From: Clostridia bacterium
GTDB taxonomy: Bacteria > Bacillota > Clostridia > Oscillospirales > Butyricicoccaceae
Direction: 5' to 3'
NCBI GenBank assembly: GCA_029099685.1
Contig: JAQXOO010000002.1
Location: 1-64,000, forward strand
Length of the DNA: 64,000 nt
A model generated the notes under the pieces. That model worked only from the letters and a program-made list of their open reading frames with translations. It made no database searches and had not been told where the DNA came from. The position numbers and the translations under genes were made by a program. This document shows, one piece after another, positions 31,311-40,400 of this stretch (its first letter is position 1; every line of letters begins with the position of its first letter).

Positions 31311-32468
31311 ATGCTGAAACTTTGGAAAAATTGTAATGTTTACGCACCCGCGTACCTGGGCCTGCGGGATATCCTGATGGAAGGCGGGCGGATCGCCGCG
31401 GTGGGCGAAGACCTGAGCGACTGGGAACGCGCGCCTGAGATCGAGGTGCGGGACCTGGGCGGTGCCATCGTCTGCCCGGGACTGATCGACCTGCACGTCC
31501 ATGTCACCGGCGGAGGCGGAGAGCAGGGACCGGCCTCCCGCACGCCGGAACTGCAGCTCACCGATTTCACCCGGAACGGCGTTACGTCTGTTGTGGGCCT
31601 GCGGGGCACCGACGGTATCTCCCGCAGTCTGGAAAACCTGCTGGCAAAGTGCCGCGCCCTGGAGGAGGAGGGCATCTCCACCTGGATGCTCACCGGAAAC
31701 TACCGCTATCCCGTGGAGACCATCACCGGGGACGCGGCCCGGGACATGACCCTTATCGATAAGGTCATCGGTGTCAAGCTGGCGCTGGCGGACCACAGAA
31801 GTTCCGCGGTCACCGGCCAGGAGCTGGCTCGGCTCGGCTCTGAGGCCCGGGTGGGCGGTATGCTCGCGGGCAAGCCCGGCCTGGTGGTGATCCATATGGG
31901 CGGCTCCCCGCGGCGGATGGCGGACCTGTTCTGGGCGCTGGAGCACTCGGATGTGCCGCCCCGCAACTTCCTGCCCACCCACTGCTGCCGTTCACCGGAA
32001 CTGGTGGCCGACGCCGTGCGCTTTAACCGGATGGGCGGGACCATCGATTTTACCGCCGACCTGCCCGGAAACGAACCGGGAACGGCCGCGGTCCTGTGCG
32101 CGGCTCTGCGCCAGGGCGCCGATCCCGGCCGGATCACCATGAGCAGCGACGCTGGCGGCAGCCAGCCCATCTTTGACAGCACGGGCGAGTGCATCGGCCT
32201 GGGCACCACCACCAGCGCGACGCTGCTGCAGGAGCTGCGTCGGATGCTGTCCCGGGAGGGCCTGCCGCTGGAGACCGCTTTGCGCTTCTTCACGGAAAAT
32301 CCCGCGCGGGTGCTGGGACAGAGCCGCCGAAAGGGCGCCGTCGCCCCCGGCGCGGACGCGGATCTTCTGGTGCTGAGCGAAGATTACCAGGTGCGTCACG
32401 TGATGGCCAAGGGCCGGGAGGCCGTCTGGGACGGACAGGCCGTTCTGAAAGGTAAATTTGAAAGCTGA
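31311..32468 (+). CDS. iadA: Isoaspartyl dipeptidase
   Basis: A 385-residue amidohydrolase-superfamily enzyme that hydrolyses beta-aspartyl dipeptides. It aligns by eye along its length with E. coli IadA. Shared features are DLHVHVTGGGGEQGPASRTPE (HxH metal ligands), NGVTSVVGLRGTD, WMLTGNYRYP, VIGVKLALADHRSS (bridging carboxylated Lys), VIHMGGSP, LPTHCCRS and the catalytic Asp in SSDAGGSQP. Isoaspartyl dipeptidases of this type can split beta-Asp-Arg, the product of cyanophycinase. AGGAGG precedes the ATG. It lies 40 nt after rpiR in the same unit and ends at a strong terminator. Confidence 0.94.
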   Translation: MLKLWKNCNVYAPAYLGLRDILMEGGRIAAVGEDLSDWERAPEIEVRDLGGAIVCPGLIDLHVHVTGGGGEQGPASRTPELQLTDFTRNGVTSVVGLRGTDGISRSLENLLAKCRALEEEGISTWMLTGNYRYPVETITGDAARDMTLIDKVIGVKLALADHRSSAVTGQELARLGSEARVGGMLAGKPGLVVIHMGGSPRRMADLFWALEHSDVPPRNFLPTHCCRSPELVADAVRFNRMGGTIDFTADLPGNEPGTAAVLCAALRQGADPGRITMSSDAGGSQPIFDSTGECIGLGTTTSATLLQELRRMLSREGLPLETALRFFTENPARVLGQSRRKGAVAPGADADLLVLSEDYQVRHVMAKGREAVWDGQAVLKGKFES

Positions 32469-32503
32469 AGCCTTCCGCTCTCTCCGGATGTGCAGATGAT
32501 AGA

Positions 32504-32539
32504 AAAACACGGGCTGCCCTTGGGGCAGCCCGTGTTTTC
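32504..32539. terminator. Bidirectional terminator between iadA and pspC
   Basis: Stem AAACACGGGCTGCC/GGCAGCCCGTGTTT with a short loop and T-rich flanks on both strands. Confidence 0.88.
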
Positions 32540-32594
32540 TATCGCGGTGAAGAGCGCGCCTATAGGGTGGCTCTGGCGGCCCTTTCAGGGCCGG

Positions 32595-32786
32595 TCACAC
32601 TTCACTTTTGTCGGGAAAAACGATGGCGCAGACGATATAGGCGATCAGGGCGGCGCCCCAGGCGAAGCAGCCCACGCCCCAGATCACACGGACGATGGTG
32701 GGGTCGATGTCGAAATACTCGGCCACGCCGGCGCACACGCCGCACAGCATTTTCTTTTCCCGGTTTTTATAGATCCTCTTTTTCAT
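32595..32786 (-). CDS. PspC-domain small membrane protein
   Basis: A 63-residue protein that is almost entirely a PspC domain. It has KKRIYKNREKKMLCGVCAGVAEYFDIDPTIVRVIW followed by one or two hydrophobic segments. PspC domains sit in the membrane and take part in envelope-stress signalling or anti-sigma-like interactions. GGGGGAG precedes the ATG. It lies 59 nt downstream of the DUF4097 gene and is probably part of the padR-DUF4097-pspC unit. Confidence 0.88.
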   Translation of the reverse strand: MKKRIYKNREKKMLCGVCAGVAEYFDIDPTIVRVIWGVGCFAWGAALIAYIVCAIVFPDKSEV

Positions 32787-32845
32787 AAAAAGCTCCCCCT
32801 TTTTTCAGAATACCTGTTTTCAGTATAGCAGGATCTTGCCGCCTG

Positions 32846-34117
32846 TCAACGGCGGTAGATGCGCAGGTCGCCGGAGACGGTCTGCATACTGTAGTGCCGG
32901 TCGGCGCCGGACAGGTAGACGGCGGTGCCGCTCTTGTCGCTGAGCGAGGTCTTCAGATTGAAGTCGGACCGCACCTCGCCGGAGATGCGCTGGTACCGCA
33001 GGACAAATCCGTCGTTGTCGGGCAGATACAGCTTGGTGTCGCCGGAGACGGTGCTGATGTCCAGAGCGCCGGGCACATTTTCCATCCGCAGCAGCTGGTC
33101 GCCGCTGGTGCACTTGGCGGACAGCTTGTCGGCCGCCCCCCGGAAGGCGCAGTCGCCGGAGACCGTCTGGATCCGCAGCTCGCAGCAGCAGCCGGACACC
33201 TCCACATCGCCGCTGACGGACTCGATTTCGGCCATGCCGCACTGGATCTCGGGACACTCAATGTCGCCGCTGGTGGTGTGCAGGCACAGGTTGGCGGCCT
33301 CCAGCCCCTTTTCCAGCTCCACGTCGCCGCTGCTGGTGTTCACCCGGATGGTGTTCCATGCCCGCTGGGGCAGGTAGATCTCAAAGTCAGAGGACAGCAT
33401 ACCGTAATTGAACAACAGGGATCCGGCGCTGTACTTCTGGCCCTGGGCGATGGACAGCACTCCGTCCTGGCTCTGGATGCGGGCCAGCTTATCCTCGGAA
33501 AGCTCGGTCTTGGACAGCTCCACGATGTAGATGTTGTCATCCTGAGACACGCCGAAGGTCACATCGCCGGAAGAGGTCTGGACCTCCACGCCGGTGAGAT
33601 CGGCGGCGGGCACGGTATAGTCATAGCGGTACTTGTTGTCATCCAGGCTGACGGAGATGTTTTTCAGCGTGGTCTTGAGGCCGGTTTTGACATTGTGGGC
33701 CATTTCCTTCAGCGGGTCCTTGGACTCACGGGCCAGGCCCTTGGCGGCGGTGGTGATGTGTCCGGCGGCGCTCTTCAGGTCGCTGGCCACCTCCCGCAGG
33801 TCGGGCTCCAGATTCTTCAGGTTGCGGCCCATCTGGCGCATCAGGTCGTCCAGACCGGCAAAGGGATTGTCAGAGGTTTTGCTGGCCTCCTCGGAGCGGC
33901 GGTTGGCCTCGTTGATAAAAGACACCACCTCACCCAGGTCGCCGATGCCCGCCTGCACCTGCTCAAAGGCGGCTTCGGACTCCAGGCCCTGGGCCAGCAG
34001 GTCGTTGTATTTCGCGGTCAGGTCCGCGGTGATCTCTTCGATAACGTCGTCCTTGGCGGGGCAGTTGACCGCGCCGCTGAGGCGTTCTTTTACCAGTTCA
34101 CGCAGTTGCTCGTTCAT
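32846..34117 (-). CDS. DUF4097 beta-helix protein with N-terminal HAAS-like domain
   Basis: A 423-residue protein. Residues 1-75 (NEQLRELVKERLSG... DLTAKYNDLLAQGLESEAAFEQVQAGIGDLGEVV) resemble the HAAS helical domain often paired with PadR regulators. A linker of amphipathic helices follows. Residues 170-423 form repeats of the pattern T(S/V)SGD, seen at least seven times, as in DUF4097 putative adhesin or LiaG-like beta-helices. No signal peptide is seen. Its start is 4 nt from the padR stop. A role in sensing envelope stress is inferred from the PadR and PspC neighbours. Confidence 0.82.
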   Translation of the reverse strand: MNEQLRELVKERLSGAVNCPAKDDVIEEITADLTAKYNDLLAQGLESEAAFEQVQAGIGDLGEVVSFINEANRRSEEASKTSDNPFAGLDDLMRQMGRNLKNLEPDLREVASDLKSAAGHITTAAKGLARESKDPLKEMAHNVKTGLKTTLKNISVSLDDNKYRYDYTVPAADLTGVEVQTSSGDVTFGVSQDDNIYIVELSKTELSEDKLARIQSQDGVLSIAQGQKYSAGSLLFNYGMLSSDFEIYLPQRAWNTIRVNTSSGDVELEKGLEAANLCLHTTSGDIECPEIQCGMAEIESVSGDVEVSGCCCELRIQTVSGDCAFRGAADKLSAKCTSGDQLLRMENVPGALDISTVSGDTKLYLPDNDGFVLRYQRISGEVRSDFNLKTSLSDKSGTAVYLSGADRHYSMQTVSGDLRIYRR

Positions 34118-34120
34118 GTT

Positions 34121-34468
34121 TCAGTTGCCTCCTTCAGCAATGTCGTTGGCGATCAGGCAGTCGATGATGTGTTTGACCCGCTGCCATTCGGCCGTGTTTT
34201 CTTCATAAAAGGTACGCCCTTCCTCGGTGATGGCGTAATACCGGCGGCGTGCACCGCTGCTTTCATCGCCCCAGTAGGAGCGGATGTACCCGGCCTGCTC
34301 CAGACGCCGGAAGGCGGTGTAGAGGGTGCCTTCCTTGGCTTCATATTCGCCGCCGGTGCGGTCACGGATGGATTTGTTGATCTCATAGCCGTAGCTGTCG
34401 TGCTTCAGCAGCTGGGCCAGGATGATGGTCTCCGTATGACCGCGGATGATATCGGATGTCAGCGACAT
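34121..34468 (-). CDS. PadR-family transcriptional regulator
   Basis: A 115-residue winged-helix protein. DIIRGHTETIILAQLLKHDSYGYEINKSI is the PadR N-terminal helix set, EGTLYTAFRRLEQAGYIRSYW the recognition helix and wing, and RRRYYAITEEGRTFYEE follows. The start at 34468 follows GGAGG; the track adds 12 codons. It is first in the operon, behind a consensus promoter, and is probably an autoregulated repressor of the DUF4097 and pspC genes. Confidence 0.92.
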   Translation of the reverse strand: MSLTSDIIRGHTETIILAQLLKHDSYGYEINKSIRDRTGGEYEAKEGTLYTAFRRLEQAGYIRSYWGDESSGARRRYYAITEEGRTFYEENTAEWQRVKHIIDCLIANDIAEGGN

Positions 34469-34499
34469 TTGGGTTCCTCCATTCCTTGATGGTGTCTGT

Positions 34500-34528
34500 A
34501 TCATACATCAAATTACTTCGCCTGTCAA
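34500..34528 (-). promoter_or_regulatory. Consensus promoter of the padR operon
   Basis: Minus strand TTGACA, 17-nt spacer, TATGAT. The start point lies about 25 nt before the padR ATG. Confidence 0.8.
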
Positions 34529-34616
34529 GGTATATTGCAATAAAAAGTATTAAGATTTTTTTATACCTCAAAATAAAAGTCCGGGCCTTTTCCGGGAAAG
34601 TTTTGCGCACTGTGGA

Positions 34617-34645
34617 TTGTGCATCCGGGCAGGTTATGATACAAT
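34617..34645 (+). promoter_or_regulatory. Promoter of the HerA-like ATPase gene
   Basis: TTGTGC, 17-nt spacer, TGA-extended TACAAT, 35 nt before the ATG. Confidence 0.6.
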
Positions 34646-34679
34646 CATTTTACAAGTATACTTGCAGGGAGGCCTTTTT

Positions 34680-36200
34680 ATGTATCTGCCCCAGGAGCAC
34701 AAGATCTGGCTCGCCACCGGCGAGACCCCCATTTATCTGGAACCCGCCATGGCCAACCGCCACGGGCTCATCGCCGGCGCCACCGGCACCGGAAAGACGG
34801 TCACCCTGAAGGTGCTGGCCGAATCCTTCAGCGACATGGGCGTGCCGGTGTTTCTGGCCGACGTGAAGGGCGACCTCACCGGTATGTGCCGCCTCGGCAC
34901 AGAGACCAAGCACATCCGCCGCTCCATCGACAGCATGGGCCTGGGGGATTTCCCTTACCGGAGCTATCCCGTGCGCTTTTTTGATGTGTACGGAAAGCTG
35001 GGCCATCCCGTCCGCACCACCATCAGCCAGATGGGGCCGGAGCTGCTGGCCCGCCTGTTGGACCTCAACGACACCCAGAGCGGGGTGCTGCGGATCATCT
35101 TCCGCATTGCGGACGACAACGGCCTGCTGCTGCTGGACCTGAAGGACCTGCGGGCCATGACCCAGTATGTGGGCGACAACGCCAAGGAGTACAAGCTGAC
35201 CTACGGCAACATCTCGCATCAGACGGTGGGCGCCATCCAGCGGGCGCTGCTCAAGCTGGAGGACGAGGGCGGCGAGCTGTTTTTCGGAGAGCCGGACCTG
35301 GATCTTTCCGACTGGATAGACTGGGACGGGGACGGCCGGGGCGTCATGAACATTCTGGAGTGCCGGGAGCTGTTCCTCCACCCGCTGCTGTATGCCACTT
35401 TTATGCTGTGGATGCTCACCGAGCTGTATGAGCTGCTGCCCGAGGCGGGTGACCTGGACAAGCCCAAGCTGGCGTTCTTCTTTGATGAGGCGCACCTGCT
35501 GTTCAAGGATGCGCCCAAGGCCCTTCTGCAGCAGGTGGAGCAGGTGGTGCGGCTGATCCGCTCCAAAGGCGTGTCGGTGTGGTTCATCTCTCAGCAGCCC
35601 ACCGACTTGCCCGATGTGGTGCTCAGCCAGATCGGCAACCGGGTGCAGCACGGCCTGCGGGCCTATACGCCCAACGACCAAAAGAATCTCCGGGCCGCCG
35701 CCCGGTCCTTCCGGGCAAATCCCGCCTTTGACACCGAGGAGGCGCTGCAGGCCATCGGCACCGGTGAGGCGCTGGTGTCCGTGCTGGACGCCAAGGGCGT
35801 GCCCTCCATGGTGCAAAAGGCCGGTATTCTGCCGCCCCACAGCGCCATGGACATGACCGACCAGCAGACCTGCAGGCGGGTGATCCTGGAAAGCCCCCTG
35901 TACGGCAAGTATGAGCAGGAGGAGGACCGGAAGTCCGCCTTTGAGATGCTGGAGGAGCTGCGGGCCGACCAGCAGGCCCAGGCGGAGGCCGAGGCCCGGC
36001 GGCTTGCCTGGGAAAAGGAGCAGCAGCGCCGGGAGCAGGAATGGGAGCGCAAGCTGGCCCAGTCCCGCCGCCCCGCGCCCCGCAGGACCTCCAGCCGCCA
36101 GAGCCCGCTGGAAAAGACCATCAATTCGGCGGCCAATACTGTGGGCCGGGAGCTGGGCAAGCGCATCGCCCGGGGCCTGTTCGGCAACGCCAAGTGGTAA
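34680..36200 (+). CDS. HerA-like ATPase (DUF853 family)
   Basis: A 506-residue P-loop ATPase. Walker A is [16 protein letters not shown] (about residue 35), Walker B is [13 protein letters not shown], and a sensor-like region is [28 protein letters not shown]. The C-terminal third is a Lys/Glu/Arg-rich helical tail ([26 protein letters not shown]) ending in a basic segment. The DUF853 family is related to HerA/FtsK-type translocases; its cellular job is unclear. ATG 34680 has GCAGGGAGG upstream. It is monocistronic. Confidence 0.9.
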   Translation: MYLPQEHKIWLATGETPIYLEPAMANRHGLIAGATGTGKTVTLKVLAESFSDMGVPVFLADVKGDLTGMCRLGTETKHIRRSIDSMGLGDFPYRSYPVRFFDVYGKLGHPVRTTISQMGPELLARLLDLNDTQSGVLRIIFRIADDNGLLLLDLKDLRAMTQYVGDNAKEYKLTYGNISHQTVGAIQRALLKLEDEGGELFFGEPDLDLSDWIDWDGDGRGVMNILECRELFLHPLLYATFMLWMLTELYELLPEAGDLDKPKLAFFFDEAHLLFKDAPKALLQQVEQVVRLIRSKGVSVWFISQQPTDLPDVVLSQIGNRVQHGLRAYTPNDQKNLRAAARSFRANPAFDTEEALQAIGTGEALVSVLDAKGVPSMVQKAGILPPHSAMDMTDQQTCRRVILESPLYGKYEQEEDRKSAFEMLEELRADQQAQAEAEARRLAWEKEQQRREQEWERKLAQSRRPAPRRTSSRQSPLEKTINSAANTVGRELGKRIARGLFGNAKW

Positions 36201-36503
36201 ACGCGCCGCAAAACCCCGCCCGGCGTGCCGGTGCTTCTGTGGCCGGAACCGGGCAAAAAGCGGTTAGGAGAGACAAATAGGACCTTTCTGGAAGCACAGC
36301 GATTGCCTCTTGCAAGGATATGGCATATGCCCCGTCCATGAAATCCCAGGTGTCTGGCAAGTGGACGGCTGCGGAAACCGGGGCGGAAATGGCGCAGGCC
36401 ATGAAGTGACAGGGGCGGATGCCATCCTCAAAAAAACTGTGTGCGGATCTGCCGCCCTGGCCAAAAGGCCGAAGCCCCCGGAAATCCAATATCAAAACGA
36501 AAC
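36201..36503. other. Intergenic region without recognisable gene
   Basis: Between the HerA-like gene (+) and the end of the purine operon (-). Short ORFs on both strands lack ribosome sites and family features. No clear terminator for the HerA-like gene was found. Confidence 0.6.
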
Positions 36504-36536
36504 AAGCCCCGGAGGACATGGTCACTCCGGGGCTTT
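36504..36536 (-). terminator. Terminator of the purine operon
   Basis: On the minus strand AAGCCCCGGAG/CTCCGGGGCTT, then GTTTCGTTTTG, 28 nt after the folD stop. Confidence 0.82.
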
Positions 36537-36563
36537 GCATTGATAAGCTGGGAAAAGTGCCGG

Positions 36564-37409
36564 TCAGGGCTGCTTCTGGTGCGCCTTTGCCGCGGCCAGC
36601 ACGTTGCGCATCAGGATGGCGCGGGTCATAGGTCCGACGCCGCCGGGAACGGGGGTGATGTAAGAGGCTTTTTCACTGACGGTGGCATAATCCACGTCGC
36701 CGCACAGCTTGCCGTCGGCGTTCCGGTTCATGGCCACGTCCACAACCACCGCGCCCTCTTTCACCATATCGGCGGTGACCAGACCGGTCCGCCCGACGGC
36801 GGACACCAGGATGTCCGCCTGGAGGCACTGTTCCTTCAGGTCGGGGGTGCGGGAATGGCACACGGTCACCGTGCCGTTGTCCCGGAGCAGCAGCAGCGCC
36901 ATGGGCTTGCCCACGATGTTGGAGCGCCCCAGCACCACACAGTGCCTGCCCGCCGGGAAAATGCCGTATTCCCGCAGCAGCTCCATGACGCCGAAGGGGG
37001 TGCAGGGCCAGCAGACCGGGTCGCCCACCATCATTTCGCCCACATTCCGGGGATGGAAGCAATCCACGTCCTTGGATGGGTCAATGGCCCGGAGAACGGT
37101 CCCCTCGTCGATATGGCCGGGCAGGGGCAGCTGCACCAGAATGCCGTCCACGGCGGGGTCAGCGTTCAGCCGCTCGATGCGGGCCAGCAGCTCCTCCTGG
37201 GTGGTTTCGGCGGGCAGGCGGCATCCCAGGTTCAGGATGCCGCACTCGTCACAGTCCTTTTCCTTGCCACGGACATAGACCTGGGAGGCGGGGTTTTCCC
37301 CCACCAGGAGCACCGCCAAGCCGGGGCGGCGGGGCAGGGCGGCGGCCTGTGCCGCCACCTGGCCCTTGATCTTCTTGGCAAGCGCCTTGCCGTCTAAAAT
37401 GATCGCCAT
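36564..37409 (-). CDS. folD: Bifunctional methylene-THF dehydrogenase / methenyl-THF cyclohydrolase
   Basis: Interconverts 5,10-methylene-THF and 10-formyl-THF, supplying the one-carbon donor for PurN and AICAR formylation. It has 281 residues, with LAVLLVGENPASQVYVRGKEKDCDECGI (catalytic Lys and Tyr region), VDGILVQLPLPGHID, and the Rossmann part PCTPFGVMELLREYG and VVLGRSNIVGKPMALLLL. It is the last gene of the operon, 12 nt after purL, matching the formyl-THF demand of the pathway. Confidence 0.97.
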   Translation of the reverse strand: MAIILDGKALAKKIKGQVAAQAAALPRRPGLAVLLVGENPASQVYVRGKEKDCDECGILNLGCRLPAETTQEELLARIERLNADPAVDGILVQLPLPGHIDEGTVLRAIDPSKDVDCFHPRNVGEMMVGDPVCWPCTPFGVMELLREYGIFPAGRHCVVLGRSNIVGKPMALLLLRDNGTVTVCHSRTPDLKEQCLQADILVSAVGRTGLVTADMVKEGAVVVDVAMNRNADGKLCGDVDYATVSEKASYITPVPGGVGPMTRAILMRNVLAAAKAHQKQP

Positions 37410-37421
37410 GTGTGCGCCCTC

Positions 37422-40400
37422 TTATTTGAAATATTTCGCGGCGGACCGGAACAGGCCCATGTCATAATCGCCGGGCACGTTGCGGTACAGGTCCTTGCCG
37501 ATGCGCTCGGCATGGCCCATCTTGCCCAGGACCCGCCCATCGGGAGAAGTGATGCCCTCGATGGCGCACACGGAGCCGTTGGGGTTGAACTCGGTCTCCA
37601 TGGTGACACGGCCCGCCAGGTCCACATACTGGGTGGCGATCTGGCCGTTTTCCGCCAGCTGCTTCACCAGGGCGTCAGAGCACAGGAAGCGTCCCTCGCC
37701 GTGGGAGATGGGCACGGTGTAGATGCTGCCGGGGCGGGTCTCCGCCAACCAGGGAGATTTGTTGGTGGCCACCCGGACGCGCACCATCTTGGACTGGTGG
37801 CGGCCGATGACGTTGTAGCTCAGGGTGGGGCAGGTGTCGTCGGTGTCGATGATCTTTCCGAAGGGCACCAGACCCAGCTTGATAAGGGCCTGGAAGCCGT
37901 TGCAGATGCCCAGCATCAGGCCGTCCCGCTGCTCCAGCAGAGCGGTGACCTGCTCCCGGATGGCAGGGTTGCGGAAGAAGGCGGTGATGAACTTGGCGGA
38001 GCCGTCAGGCTCGTCGCCGCCGGAAAAGCCGCCGGGGATGAAGATGATCTGGCTTTCGCCGATCTTTTTGGCTACCAGCTCCACGCTGCGGGCCACATCG
38101 TCGGCGGTGAGGTTGCGGATGACGGCGATGTCGGCCTCCAGCCCGGCGGCCATGACGGCACGGGCGGAGTCGTATTCGCAGTTGGTGCCGGGGAACACCG
38201 GGATGAGCACTTTGGGCTTTGCCGCCTTGACGGCAGGGGCCGCGGTGCAGCCCTTGTCATAGGTAAACACCGGGGTGTCGCCCAGGGCGGGCGCGTCGGT
38301 GGGATAAACGCCGGACAGCGTTCCCTCGTTGAGGGCCAGCAGCTCGGCGATGGAGGCGGAATCGCTGCCCAGGTCGATCACCGGCTCGGCGGTGGTGCGG
38401 CCCAGCAGCATGGAGCCGGGAACGCAGGTCTCCTCCGTCAGTTCGGCCACGATAAAGCCGTACAGGCCGGCGTCGTGCCACTGGTCGAAGTCCACCTCGG
38501 CCTCGAAGCCGATGCTGTTGCCGAAGGACATCTTCATAACCGCTTCGCCGATGCCGTTTTCCACGGCCCAGGCGGCCCGGACCTTGCCCTCCAGGCACAG
38601 CCCGTGGAAGGCCTCCCAGGTCTTTTTCAGGCTTTCGGCGCTTTCATCCGCGGCGCCGAAGACGTAGACCGGATGTCCGGCCTCCTTGAACTCGGGAGAC
38701 AGAACCTCTCCGGCCTTGATGGGGGCGATGGCAAAGGAGATCAGCGTGGGGGGAACGTCCCTGTCCAGGAAGGTGCCGGACATGGAGTCTTTACCGCCGA
38801 TGGCGGCGGCGCCCAGCTCCATCTGGGCGTCCATGGCGCCCAGCAGGGCGGCAAAGGGCTTGCCCCAGCGGGCGGGCTCGTTTTTCAGCTTTTCAAAGAA
38901 CTCCTGCAGGGTCAGATAAGCCAGCCGGTAATCGGCGCCGGCGGCCACCAGCTTGGCCATGGAGGTGTAAACGGCGGCATAAGCGCCGGTATAGGGGTCG
39001 ATCATCATGTGATCGGGGTCCAGACCCCAGGCCATCACGCTGGCCTGATCGGTCTCCTGTCCGGGCAGCATGGGCAGCTTGGCGGCCATGGCCTGGGCGG
39101 GGGTCTTCTGGGTCCGGCCGCCGAAAGGCATCAGCACGCTGCCCACGCCGATGGAGCCGTCAAAGCGCTCCACCAGGCCCCGGCGGCTGGCGGTCTTGAG
39201 AGCGCCGGCCATTTCCCGGAGAGAGCCGTACAGAGGCTTGGCCAGGGGGGCCAGGTCTTTTTCGGTCACTTCCACGCAGGTGTGCTTGACAGCGCCGTTG
39301 GTGTCCAGGAAGGCGCGGCTCAGGTCGGCGATGGTGTTGCCCTTCCAGCGGATGACCATGCGCTCCTGCTCCGTGACCACTGCCACCCGGTAGGCCTCCA
39401 GGTTTTCCGCCTGGGCCGCGGCGATGAACCGGTCGGCATCCTCGGCGGCCACCACAACGGCCATGCGCTCCTGAGATTCGGAGATGGCCAGTTCGGTGCC
39501 GTCCAGACCGTCGTATTTCTTGCGGACGGCGTCCAGGTCGATCTGCAGGCCGGCGGCCAGCTCGCCGATGGCCACGGATACGCCGCCGGCGCCGAAGTCG
39601 TTGCAGCGCTTGATGAGGCGGGTGACCTCGCCGTTGCGGAACAGCCGCTGGATCTTGCGCTCCTCGGGGGCGTTGCCCTTCTGCACCTCAGAGGCCATGG
39701 TGGTCAGGGACTTGGCGTTGTGGCTCTTGGAGGAGCCGGTGGCGCCGCCGATGCCGTCCCGGCCGGTGCGGCCGCCCAGCAAAATGACCACATCACCCGG
39801 CGCGGGGCGCTCCCGGCGGACATTGTAAGCGGGGGCGGCAGCCACCACGGCGCCGCACTCCAGACGCTTGGCGATATAGCCCTCGTGGTAGACCTCGGCC
39901 ACGTGGCCGGTGGCCAGGCCGATTTGGTTGCCGTAGGAGGAATAGCCGGCCGCGGCGGTGGTGGCCAGCTTGCGCTGGGGCAGCTTGCCGGGCAGCGTGT
40001 CGGCCAGGGACTTTCTGGGGTCGCCGCCGCCGGTGACCCGCATGGCCTGGTGGACATAGGCCCGGCCGGACAGGGGATCGCGGATGCAGCCGCCGATGCA
40101 GGTGGCCGCGCCGCCGAAGGGCTCGATCTCGGTGGGATGGTTGTGGGTCTCGTTCTTGAACATCAGCAGCCAGTCCTGGGCCTCGCCGTTGACATCGGCG
40201 GTCACATGGATGGAGCAGGCGTTGATCTCCTCGCTCTCGTCCAGCTCAGGCAGCAGGCCGCGCTTTTTCAGGGTCTTGGCGCCGATGGTGGCGATGTCCA
40301 TAAGGGTCTGAGGACGCTTGGCGGCCTTTTCTTCGCCATAGACCTCCACACGGGCGGCCAGATAGCGGTCATAGGCCTTCTGGACGGCGGGATCGTCGAT

